In this document: positions 18,779 to 26,181 of the stretch, piece after piece
Layout: the number at the start of each line of letters is the position of its first letter
How positions within the stretch are numbered: position 1 is the stretch's first letter
From: JACDEA01 sp963742585
GTDB lineage: Bacteria; Actinomycetota; Acidimicrobiia; Acidimicrobiales; JACDEA01
Length of the DNA: 64,000 nucleotides
Assembly (NCBI GenBank): GCA_963742585.1
Contig: CAVUMI010000009.1
Coordinates: 1,426,001 to 1,490,000 of the forward strand
Reading direction: 5' to 3'
Notes under the pieces: generated by a model
The model's database searches: none
What the model was told of the DNA's origin: nothing
What the model saw: the letters and a program-made list of their open reading frames with translations, nothing else
Made by a program: the position numbers and the translations under genes

Positions 18779-18918
18779 CGTCTGCGGACAAGCCATCCGA
18801 TGACGACGCGCCCGGTGTCCTGGAGGACCTCGAGCCCACCGAGTCCGATGCCGGCGAGGTGAAGGGCGGCCGCAAGGCGGGCAAGGAACAGCAGGAGTAT
18901 TTGGACCCGCCCAAGTAG
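18775..18918 (+). CDS. GG-leader precursor peptide 4 (47 aa)
   Basis: GTG 18775 overlaps the TGA of precursor 3 by 4 bp, repeating the arrangement of copies 1-2. The leader contains VLEDLEPTESDAGEVKGG; the 15-residue tail is RKAGKEQQEYLDPPK, charged and ending with two prolines and Lys. There is no Cys. The parvulin-like gene starts 12 bp after its stop, so precursors, foldase and exporter look like one operon. Confidence 0.77.
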   Translation: MTSADKPSDDDAPGVLEDLEPTESDAGEVKGGRKAGKEQQEYLDPPK

Positions 18919-18930
18919 GTGTAGTCACCG

Positions 18931-19821
18931 ATGCCAGGGGCGATGGACAAGGCTGCGTTCCGCGTCGGCACGGTCGACTACACGTGGGGTGACGTCGTCG
19001 ACGACGCAAAAGAGCGCGGCGAGTGGACGCGTGTAGAGCTGCACGTCCGCGAAGGTCTCGCCGCCCAAAGGCATCGGGATGAGACCGGCGAGGAACTGAC
19101 CCCGGAGGCTGTGCACGGTGCGGGCGCGGCGTTTCGGTACGAACGGCGACTCATCGCCGCCGAGGAGATGGAGGCGTGGCTCGACGGCTGGGGCGTCAAG
19201 GTGAGCGAGTGGACGGCGTGGATACGGCGTTCGCTCCTGCGTGAGCTTCACGGCGGCGAACTCGACGAACTCACGGCTCGGTTTCCCGCCGACGAGGCCG
19301 ACGTGGAAGCGTTGTCCTGGACCACGGCGGTGTGCTCAGGCGAGTTGATCCGCTTCGCCGAGGCCCTGGCGACGCACATCGCGGTTCCTGAGACTCCGGT
19401 AGCAACAACTGACGCGGTGCAACGGGAGATCGAGCGCAACCTGTTGGACTGGACGCGCCTCGACTACGACGTCCTGTCGTTTCCCCGCGAGGCGATGGCC
19501 CGCGAAGCGCTGCTTTGGATCACCGCTGACCAGCGGTCCCTCGACGAGGTCGCCGACGCGACCGGCATCCAAGTTGAGCGGCACCGCCACTACCTGGATC
19601 AGGCGGACGAGAGCCTGCGCGACCTGTTGATCGGTGCCGACGCGGGCGAAACGAAGGGGCCCGTTACCGTCGACGGGAAGTTTGAATTGGTACACATCCG
19701 CTCCAAGGGCGTGCCGGCGACCGATGATGATGATGTCCTCCGTCAGGCAGAACAGGCGATCGTCGGTCGAGCGATACAAAGGCAGCTCGACGAAAGGGTG
19801 CGTTGGTATGACAGCCGTTGA
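18931..19821 (+). CDS. SurA/parvulin-like foldase of the peptide-export operon
   Basis: About 296 residues from ATG 18931 (an ATG at 18943 is the alternative). It has no signal peptide or membrane helix, so it is predicted cytosolic. The N-terminal half is helical (GEWTRVELHVREGLAAQRHR; EAWLDGWGVKVSEWTAWIRR), like the SurA N-terminal chaperone fold. The C-terminal half has a parvulin-like arrangement: SLDEVADATGIQVERHRHYL, then GETKGPVTVDGKFELVHI and a final helix. The typical active-site His/Cys/Met set of parvulins is not obvious, so it may bind the precursors as a chaperone without isomerising them. It overlaps the exporter gene by 14 bp. I know no named family for it. Confidence 0.68.
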   Translation: MPGAMDKAAFRVGTVDYTWGDVVDDAKERGEWTRVELHVREGLAAQRHRDETGEELTPEAVHGAGAAFRYERRLIAAEEMEAWLDGWGVKVSEWTAWIRRSLLRELHGGELDELTARFPADEADVEALSWTTAVCSGELIRFAEALATHIAVPETPVATTDAVQREIERNLLDWTRLDYDVLSFPREAMAREALLWITADQRSLDEVADATGIQVERHRHYLDQADESLRDLLIGADAGETKGPVTVDGKFELVHIRSKGVPATDDDDVLRQAEQAIVGRAIQRQLDERVRWYDSR

Positions 19822-22800
19822 GCCCTTCAACCTCGAGGCGCTCGCTCTCCTGCGGTACCTGCCCGACGACGTTCGGCAGGTGGTGACCAACAGTTTCCAA
19901 CCGGTGGAGTTCGAGTTCGGCGACGTGATCGCCACCGAAGGCGAGCCGATCGACGGCCTCTACGTCGTGACCTCCGGCAGTGTTCGCGCCGTCAGGATGG
20001 GCGACGACGGCCGAGAGGTGACCGTCGAGCTCCTCGGTGTAGGTGAGAGCTTCGGCGAGCTGGAGAGCTTGGAGCGCACACCGCTGGACTGCACCATGCG
20101 GGCGAGTGGTCCGGTCACCGCGTTGCGGCTGCACGAGAGCCTGCTCAGCGGGCTGGCCGCGACCAACCCCGACATTCGGCGGTCACTCGAACTCCACGAG
20201 CGGAGGACGTCGCTTCGGCACTTCTTCCGGATCTACTCCTCACTCTCCCACCTGCCCGACGACGCGCTGGTTGCGCTGTTGGATTCCGCCGAACCCATCG
20301 CCATGGCGCGTGATGAGGTTGTCTTTCGCGTCGGCGAGGAACCGTGTGCCCTGTTTGTTGTCGAGGACGGACACCTGCGCGCGCAACGTGACGGCAACGA
20401 TGTCGCCTTTCTACGCCGAGGCGACTTCTTCGGCGACCACGCGCTGTTCACGGGGCGACCACACGCCACCACGATCCAGGCGGTCTCGGATTGCCAGCTC
20501 CTGCAGGTCAGCGCCGAAGCCTTCCAGAACCTGCTCGCCGACTACCCGAGTTTCCGTGCGCAGATCGCCGAGCACGCGGAGCAACACAACTTCAAGCACA
20601 TCGCCAATGTGCCGCTCGACTTCGCCGACGAGATCCTGCCGGCGCACGCTCAGCCCCTCACCCCGGTCAGTCCCGAGCAGGTCGACCACCATCAGGAAGC
20701 GGACGCCGAGCCCGAAACTCCCCCGGGGCTCGCGGGTCCCTTTGCCACCGCCGACGGTCATTTCGTCAAGACCGGCAAGAAGATCCGGCGCTTCCCGCGG
20801 ATCTGGCAGATCGACGAGGCCGACTGCGGCGCCGCGGCTCTTGCGATGGTGTGTCGTCATTTCGGTCGCAGGGTGGGCCTGCCCGCGGTCCGCGAGGCGG
20901 TCGGGACCGGCATCGACGGCACGAGCCTGAAGGGCATCGCAACCGGCGCAGAGCGACTCGGCCTCGAGGCGCGGGCCGTCAAAGCGTCCAAGCGCAACCT
21001 GGACGCGCTTCCCCTCCCCGCCATCGTGCACTGGGACGCCAATCACTGGATCGTGCTCTACGACGTCGGCCACGACCACGTCCGCGTGATGGATCCGGCT
21101 CTGGGTCCGCGTCGCCTGCACCGCGCCGAATTCGAGAAGCGGTGGTCGGGCTACGCCGCGCTGATCGAGCGAACGCCCGCCTTCGACGACACACCGGTGC
21201 AGAGCATGGGGATCGGGTGGTTGGCGGCGTTCTTCCGGCCAGTGCGCCGCTCGCTCCTTACCGCGGCACTCCTGGCGCTCGCCGTGAGCGGGCTGCAGAT
21301 GCTCCTGCCGGTGTTCATCCAGATCATCGTCGACCGGGTGCTACCGCAGCGCGACTTCGGCCTGCTCCGTGTCCTGCTGCTGTCGGTCGCCGCGGTGACG
21401 GTGGTGATGTTCGCCGCCAGCCTGGTGCAGCGTTACATCCTGAGTCGCACCACCGTGAAGGTCGACACTTCGACGTTCGACTTCCTCGCCGGCCGAATGC
21501 TGGCACTGCCGATGGGCTACTTCTATGCCCGGCGCACGGGCGACATCCAACGGCGGCTGGCCGGGATGCAGCAAGTGCGGGCGCTCGTGGTCGACAACGG
21601 CGTCATCGCGCTCACCGCGGCGACACAACTCGTTGCCGCCGTGGTGCTCATGGTGATCTACAGCCCGCTGCTCGCCGCCGTATTCGTGGCCGCGCTTCCG
21701 GCCTACGTCGCGCTTATGCGTTTTGTGTCCGTGCGGCTACGGCCGATCTTCGAGAGCCTGGAAGAGGCCTTCGGTAACTACTACTCACGGCAGATCGACG
21801 CCATCAAAGGCATCGAGGCGGTCAAGGCATTGGGCGCCGAACAAGCCCTGCAGAAGCAACTGCTCGGCGAGTTCGCCGGGCTTGCGCACCGATTGTTCCG
21901 GGCCGACTTCACCGCCATGTGCTTCGAAGGCGGTGTGCAGCTGGTGAACTTCGCCTCGATTGCCGTGTTCCTGTGGATCGGATCGTTGCAGGTACTGAAC
22001 GGCAATCTGACTATCGGCGACCTGGTCGCGTTCAACGCGCTGGTTGTTCTCGCCAACGTCCCGATCAGCACCCTGCTCGTGATGTGGGATGAACTCCAGC
22101 TGGCTTCGGTGCTGCTCACTCGGCTCACCGATGTCGTGTCGGCCGAACCCGAGCAGGGAACCGACCGCAGCGGCCTCGCCGCCGTTCCCACGCTCGAAGG
22201 GCACGTCGGGTTCCATGGAGTGGGTTTCCGCTACGGCGACCCCGACTCTCCGAGCATTCTCGAAGACGTCACCTTCGATGTACCGGCCGGCACCGCCGTT
22301 GCGATCGTGGGCCGCAGCGGGTCAGGCAAGACCACGCTGGTGAAGTGCCTGGCCGGGCTGGTCGAGCCCACGGCGGGGACCATCACCTACGACGGGCTCG
22401 ACGTTGGATCGCTCGACTACCGAGATCTGCGACGACACATCGGCTTCGTCCTTCAGGAAAACTTTCTGTTTGCCGACACGATTGCCAGGAACATCGCATT
22501 CGGCGAAGACGAGCCCGACATGGAGCGGGTCGAGTGGGCCGCCAAGCTGGCCAACGCGCATGAGTTCATCGTGCGGCTACCCCTGCGGTACGACACCAAA
22601 GTCGGCGAGACAGGTGTGCTGGTGTCCGGCGGCCAACGGCAGCGCATCGCGATTGCCCGCGCCGTGTACCACCGCCCACCCATCCTCATCTTCGACGAGG
22701 CCACCAGCGCACTCGACACGGAATCGGAACGCGCGGTGCAGGACAACCTCGAGCGGCTGCTCGAAGGCCGGACGTCGTTCATCATCGCTCACCGCCTCTC

Positions 22801-22930
22801 AACGATCCGCAGTGCTGACGTCATCCTCGTCTTGGAGAAGGGCCGGCTCGTCGAGCACGGCAATCACGACGAGTTGATGGCCCGCAAAGGGCTGTACTTC
22901 TACCTCTCGAGCCAGCAGCTCACGGTGTGA
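19808..22930 (+). CDS. Peptidase-containing ABC exporter with two N-terminal cyclic-nucleotide-binding-like domains
   Basis: 1040 residues from ATG 19808. Two cNMP-binding-like beta-barrels come first (residues about 10-125 and 140-255; FGELESLERTPLDCT and FFGDHALFTGRPHATT at the phosphate-cassette positions; the first lacks the usual Arg). A C39 peptidase follows with Cys340 (QIDEADCGAAALAMVCRHFG), His413 (DANHWIVLYDV) and Asp429 (RVMDPALG), a complete triad that would cut after Gly-Gly. Then six membrane helices and an ATPase with Walker A GRSGSGKTT, signature VSGGQRQRIAIARA and Walker B ILIFDEATSALD. Members cleave leaders and export the released peptide. The six GG-leader genes nearby are the obvious substrates. 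The nucleotide-binding domains suggest gating by a second messenger, which is inference. The 3' end overlaps the convergent oxygenase gene by 11 bp. Confidence 0.92.
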   Translation: MTAVEPFNLEALALLRYLPDDVRQVVTNSFQPVEFEFGDVIATEGEPIDGLYVVTSGSVRAVRMGDDGREVTVELLGVGESFGELESLERTPLDCTMRASGPVTALRLHESLLSGLAATNPDIRRSLELHERRTSLRHFFRIYSSLSHLPDDALVALLDSAEPIAMARDEVVFRVGEEPCALFVVEDGHLRAQRDGNDVAFLRRGDFFGDHALFTGRPHATTIQAVSDCQLLQVSAEAFQNLLADYPSFRAQIAEHAEQHNFKHIANVPLDFADEILPAHAQPLTPVSPEQVDHHQEADAEPETPPGLAGPFATADGHFVKTGKKIRRFPRIWQIDEADCGAAALAMVCRHFGRRVGLPAVREAVGTGIDGTSLKGIATGAERLGLEARAVKASKRNLDALPLPAIVHWDANHWIVLYDVGHDHVRVMDPALGPRRLHRAEFEKRWSGYAALIERTPAFDDTPVQSMGIGWLAAFFRPVRRSLLTAALLALAVSGLQMLLPVFIQIIVDRVLPQRDFGLLRVLLLSVAAVTVVMFAASLVQRYILSRTTVKVDTSTFDFLAGRMLALPMGYFYARRTGDIQRRLAGMQQVRALVVDNGVIALTAATQLVAAVVLMVIYSPLLAAVFVAALPAYVALMRFVSVRLRPIFESLEEAFGNYYSRQIDAIKGIEAVKALGAEQALQKQLLGEFAGLAHRLFRADFTAMCFEGGVQLVNFASIAVFLWIGSLQVLNGNLTIGDLVAFNALVVLANVPISTLLVMWDELQLASVLLTRLTDVVSAEPEQGTDRSGLAAVPTLEGHVGFHGVGFRYGDPDSPSILEDVTFDVPAGTAVAIVGRSGSGKTTLVKCLAGLVEPTAGTITYDGLDVGSLDYRDLRRHIGFVLQENFLFADTIARNIAFGEDEPDMERVEWAAKLANAHEFIVRLPLRYDTKVGETGVLVSGGQRQRIAIARAVYHRPPILIFDEATSALDTESERAVQDNLERLLEGRTSFIIAHRLSTIRSADVILVLEKGRLVEHGNHDELMARKGLYFYLSSQQLTV

Positions 22931-23441
22931 TCGCGGTGGGCCGGAAGCCCACTGCGACGAGAGTCCGGTGCTCGTCCACCCCCAGCCGGGTCCAACGGTG
23001 GGTTGTATCTCCGCCGCGGAGCAGGACGCTGTGGGCGGCGGGCAGTGTCACTGTCGTGTCCTGAACCTCGAGAACCGACGCCGCCGATCCGTCCGAGGGG
23101 GCAACGTGCTGAAGGCAGAGGTGGAAGACGAAGTCGTACCCCGCCCCGTCGCTGTGCGGTCCGACCGCGGAACCCGGGGGTTGGTACTGGTACACCGCCT
23201 CGTAGCTGGGTGTCAGCGGCTCGCCGTACGCCGCCGACACGGCCTCGCGCAATTGACGGCTTACAGCCAGACGACCGAGCGCCTCACCGGCGGCGCCGAC
23301 CTGCTGACGCCCAGCATCCCCGTGTTGCGGCCGCTGGGCGTGCGCCTCCACGGCGAGCGCGGCGAGGAGTCGATCGCCGAGGAAACTGAGACGGCCGAGC
23401 GTCCAGAGGGCGGGACGCGGAGCTACTCGCCGCCCTCGCAA
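22920..23441 (-). CDS. 2-oxoglutarate/Fe(II)-dependent oxygenase-like protein
   Basis: About 173 residues. The metal site is visible: GPHSDGAGYDFVFH gives H-x-D, and LRGGDTTHRWTRLG gives the distal His; the Arg of HRTLVAVGFRP sits where 2-oxoglutarate is bound. This is the short P4H-like arrangement. Coding-like sequence extends upstream into precursor 5, but no ATG or GTG lies before the helices; TTG 23441 with AGGA about nine bases before it is the best start and overlaps precursor 5 by 19 bp. The coupling to a precursor gene and its proline-containing product point to hydroxylation of the peptide, but that is inference. A start further downstream (GTG near 23357) would remove a helix and cannot be excluded. 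Confidence 0.6.
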   Translation of the reverse strand: MRGRRVAPRPALWTLGRLSFLGDRLLAALAVEAHAQRPQHGDAGRQQVGAAGEALGRLAVSRQLREAVSAAYGEPLTPSYEAVYQYQPPGSAVGPHSDGAGYDFVFHLCLQHVAPSDGSAASVLEVQDTTVTLPAAHSVLLRGGDTTHRWTRLGVDEHRTLVAVGFRPTAITP

Positions 23442-23569
23442 GGGTCGGCCGTCCTGGTAACGCCGGTCTTCTTGTGAGCCATGCCACCGGTGACCTTGTC
23501 GGCTTCGTCGGGGTTCACGTCGAGGTCGTCGATGTCTTCGGCGGCCGGGACGGTCGGTTCTGTGGTCAT
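23423..23569 (-). CDS. GG-leader precursor peptide 5 (48 aa)
   Basis: GGAAGGA lies 5 bp before ATG 23569. The leader (AEDIDDLDVNPDEADKVTGG) keeps the pattern of copies 1-4, with Ile/Leu/Val at the spaced hydrophobic positions, and the 19-residue tail is MAHKKTGVTRTADPCEGGE. It has the only Cys among the six tails. The oxygenase-like gene overlaps its 3' end on the same strand, so the two are one transcript. It is divergent from phoX with 135 bp between, enough for promoters on both sides. Confidence 0.77.
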   Translation of the reverse strand: MTTEPTVPAAEDIDDLDVNPDEADKVTGGMAHKKTGVTRTADPCEGGE

Positions 23570-23704
23570 GAATTCCTTCCACTGCAGAGGTACTGCGTCT
23601 TCAAGGGTCCCACGGAACCGGCGGGGCACCGTACCGAATGAGCCCCTAACCTGTCTGAATCCCCGGTGAACGCCGGGTGAACGGATTGGGGCACGGGAGC
23701 GGCA

Positions 23705-25039
23705 ATGGACCGTCGGACGTTTCTTCGATCGGGCGCGGCGACCGTTGGCGCGCTGACGCTCGGACCCGCTTTCTGGCAGAAGGCGTTCGCCGCGCCGGCC
23801 CAGAGCGGGGGCGTGGCGCCCTACGGACCGCTCGGTTTCCCCGACGTCAATGGCATCCGGCTCCCCCCCGGGTTCTCGTCGCGGGTGATCGCCCGCAGCG
23901 GGTCCCTGGTCGGACCGTCGCTGCATCCCTGGCACATCTTCCCGGACGGCGGCGCCACCTACGCGCTCGACGACGCCGGCTGGATCTACGCGTCGAACAG
24001 TGAAGTGCCCGGTGCCGGCGGCGTCGGCGGCGTGCGGTTCGCGGCCGACGGCACCATCGTCAGCGCGCATCCGGTCATCGTGGGCACGAGCATCAACTGC
24101 GCCGGCGGAAAGACACCCTGGGGTACGTGGCTGACGTGCGAGGAGCACGACGCGGGCCATGTGTGGGAGTGCGATCCCCGCCAGCTCAACCCCAACGCCA
24201 CCGCGCTGCGGCAAGCGCTCGGCACCTTCAAGCACGAAGCCGCGGCGGTGGACCCGGTGCGCGGTCACGTCTATCTGACCGAGGACCAAACCGACGGCCG
24301 CTTCTACAGGTTCGTCCCCAACGCCTACCCGAGCCTGGCCGCGGGAACTTTGCAGGCCGCAGTGGCCACGCCGACATCGCTCGACCCAGCGGACCCGCGG
24401 TGGACGGTGACCTGGGCGACGATCCCCAACCCGAACATCGTCCCGGGTGCCACCCCCACGCGCCAGCAGGTTCCCGGCACCACCGCATTCAGCGGCGGGG
24501 AAGGCCTCTGGTACGACTCCGACACCGTCTATTTCACGACAAAAGGCGACAACCGGGTCTGGGCGCTCGATGTCGTGACGTCCGAACTCTCCCTCGTCTA
24601 TGACGACAACATCGCGACGATGCCCACGCTGCGGGGCGTCGACAATCTCACGATGTCCAGCTCGGGTCAGCTCGTCGTCGCCGAGGATGGCGGCGACATG
24701 GAGCTTGTCGTCTTCTCGGCCGACCAAACCACCTTCGCGCCGTTGTTGCAGGTTGTCGGCCAGGCCGGCTCGGAGATAGCCGGGCCGGCCTTCAGCCCCG
24801 ATGGCACTCGCCTCTACTTCAGCTCGCAGCGAGGGCCGGCGGCCAACGGGCTTGGCATCACCTACGAGGTGCGCGGGTTCCCGCCCGGGCCGATCACCGG
24901 TCCGGTGCTCGCCGCAGAGGGTGGACTGCTCTCCGGCCCGATCCACCAGGTGGTCGAGCCGGTCGTGCGCGACGTGTCAGCACCGGTCGCCGATGTCGTG
25001 CACACCGTCGACCGCACTCTGCGCGGCCTGGGTCTCTAA
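23705..25039 (+). CDS. PhoX-like (DUF839) secreted protein, Tat substrate
   Basis: 444 residues. MDRRTFLRSGAATVGALTLG is a twin-arginine signal (RRTFLR), so the protein is exported folded. The body matches the PhoX/DUF839 beta-propeller: GTWLTCEEHDAGHVWECD, GTFKHEAAAVDPVRGHVYLT, EDQTDGRFYRF, and LYFSSQRG late. PhoX phosphatases use Ca and Fe and need several conserved acidic residues; the EEHD and EDQTDGRFYRF segments fit, but family members include proteins of unknown activity. The C-terminal 40 residues (IHQVVEPVVRDVSAPVADVV) are an extra tail. It may simply be a neighbour of the peptide locus. Confidence 0.8.
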   Translation: MDRRTFLRSGAATVGALTLGPAFWQKAFAAPAQSGGVAPYGPLGFPDVNGIRLPPGFSSRVIARSGSLVGPSLHPWHIFPDGGATYALDDAGWIYASNSEVPGAGGVGGVRFAADGTIVSAHPVIVGTSINCAGGKTPWGTWLTCEEHDAGHVWECDPRQLNPNATALRQALGTFKHEAAAVDPVRGHVYLTEDQTDGRFYRFVPNAYPSLAAGTLQAAVATPTSLDPADPRWTVTWATIPNPNIVPGATPTRQQVPGTTAFSGGEGLWYDSDTVYFTTKGDNRVWALDVVTSELSLVYDDNIATMPTLRGVDNLTMSSSGQLVVAEDGGDMELVVFSADQTTFAPLLQVVGQAGSEIAGPAFSPDGTRLYFSSQRGPAANGLGITYEVRGFPPGPITGPVLAAEGGLLSGPIHQVVEPVVRDVSAPVADVVHTVDRTLRGLGL

Positions 25040-25081
25040 GCCGGCTGGCCGAACAGGCCGGCGACGATTTCGGCCGCGTCA

Positions 25082-25345
25082 TCAGGCGCGGCGGACTTCG
25101 AGTGCTACACCGCGGTCGTCGACGGTGATCGCGAACGAGAGGAAGGCGCAACACTGCTGCTCGGCCACCACGAGCCGGGCCAGGTCGGCGACGGGTACGT
25201 CGGCGAACTCGATGCGCAGAGCGCCGTCGCCGCCACGCGTACGCGAGCTGGCGTAGGCGAGCACCGTGCGCCACTCATTGAGGCGGTCCGGCATCACCTG
25301 CGCCTCGAGGCTGCACGCGATCGGCTGATTGCCGGGAGGTACCAC
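25082..25345 (-). CDS. Small hypothetical protein with a CC motif (87 aa)
   Basis: GTG 25345 lies 9 bp after the stop of the L,D-transpeptidase gene, so the two are probably co-transcribed. The sequence begins with IACSLEAQVMPDRLNEWRTV and later has LARLVVAEQQCCAFLSFAIT followed by a final strand (GVALEVRRA). The paired Cys after an acidic helix recalls small actinobacterial proteins often found near metal-resistance genes, and copA-csoR lies just beyond; metal binding is a guess. Confidence 0.6.
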   Translation of the reverse strand: MVPPGNQPIACSLEAQVMPDRLNEWRTVLAYASSRTRGGDGALRIEFADVPVADLARLVVAEQQCCAFLSFAITVDDRGVALEVRRA

Positions 25346-25354
25346 TACCCCACG

Positions 25355-26131
25355 CTACGGCACGACAACGATGGGCGTGCCGAGCGGAAGTTCCTTGGCG
25401 AGCATGGTGATCATCGCATTCGACATGCGGATACAGCCGTTGCTCACCGGATTACCAATGCTCGCCAATGCGTTGGTGCCGTGGATACCGACCAGCCCGT
25501 CGCCCCCTCCGAAGGTCTTGTGCACCTCGGAGTGGGCCGACAACGCGAGGATGTAGGGCCCGTACGCGCCGCGTGGATTGCCGGTGGCGACGGTGCCGAA
25601 CAGGTAATAGGTACCGAGCGGCGTCGGTGTCCTCGGCGCCCCCACGGCAACCGACTCGTCGGCGATCACCTTGTCGCCGTCCCAGGCGGTAAGGCGCCGC
25701 GCTCCCACCTCGATCTTGACCTGCTTGGCGACGTTGGACAGCGCGACATCCGCCTCCTTGATGAAGGCCGTGCTGCCGTTCGGACGCTCGTGCAGATACA
25801 CCTCGAGCCACCCCGTCCGTGGCCGTGACTTCACGAGGAAGATCGGTCGGAGGCTGTCGTGGTGCATCAACGATCGCGGGAGGGCTGCCTCGGGCGCGGT
25901 GTGGAGTGAGATCGGCAAGCCGTGGGGTGTCGCGACCAGGAACGGTGGGCGAAGCGCAGGCGTCGGGCCAGCGGGCGCCGGCGGCGGGGCGGTGGTGGTG
26001 GGCAACTCGGCGGCGACCGCGCCAGCGACGAATTGTGGCGCCTCGGGACGCAGCGCGAACCAGACCGCGGTAGCGGCCACGATTGCAGTAACGAGCGTCG
26101 CCAGCGCCCTGCGTCTCACAGGGCCAAGCAT
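25355..26131 (-). CDS. L,D-transpeptidase (YkuD domain), exported
   Basis: 258 residues. A basic N-terminus and one hydrophobic helix (ALATLVTAIVAATAVWFALR) act as a signal anchor, followed by a Pro/Thr-rich linker (LPTTTAPPPAPAGPTPALRP). The YkuD catalytic motif is complete near the C-terminus: GLVGIHGTN, then NPVSNGCIRMSNAMI with the nucleophilic Cys. These enzymes make 3-3 peptidoglycan cross-links or attach proteins to the wall. The start at 26131 is divergent from copA; 24 bp separate it from the CsoR-type operator. Confidence 0.9.
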   Translation of the reverse strand: MLGPVRRRALATLVTAIVAATAVWFALRPEAPQFVAGAVAAELPTTTAPPPAPAGPTPALRPPFLVATPHGLPISLHTAPEAALPRSLMHHDSLRPIFLVKSRPRTGWLEVYLHERPNGSTAFIKEADVALSNVAKQVKIEVGARRLTAWDGDKVIADESVAVGAPRTPTPLGTYYLFGTVATGNPRGAYGPYILALSAHSEVHKTFGGGDGLVGIHGTNALASIGNPVSNGCIRMSNAMITMLAKELPLGTPIVVVP

Positions 26132-26144
26132 ACGGCCTCGACCC

Positions 26145-26175
26145 TTGCGTGCTAGATACCCTACCGGGGTATACT
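26145..26175 (+). promoter_or_regulatory. copA promoter with CsoR-type operator in the spacer
   Basis: ATACCC-TACCG-GGGTAT (26156-26172) is a perfect 6-bp inverted repeat typical of copper-responsive CsoR sites. It sits between a possible -35 (TTGCGT, 26145-26150) and a good -10 (TATACT, 26170-26175). The spacer is 19 bp. Transcription from this -10 would begin about 26182, exactly at the GTG start of copA, suggesting a leaderless message. Confidence 0.68.
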
Positions 26176-26181
26176 GTGGAG

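Noticed and set aside
18326..18918. Lanthipeptide or thiopeptide cluster
   Set aside because: No Cys in the tails of precursors 1-4, and no LanB/C/M, YcaO or radical-SAM gene in the window.
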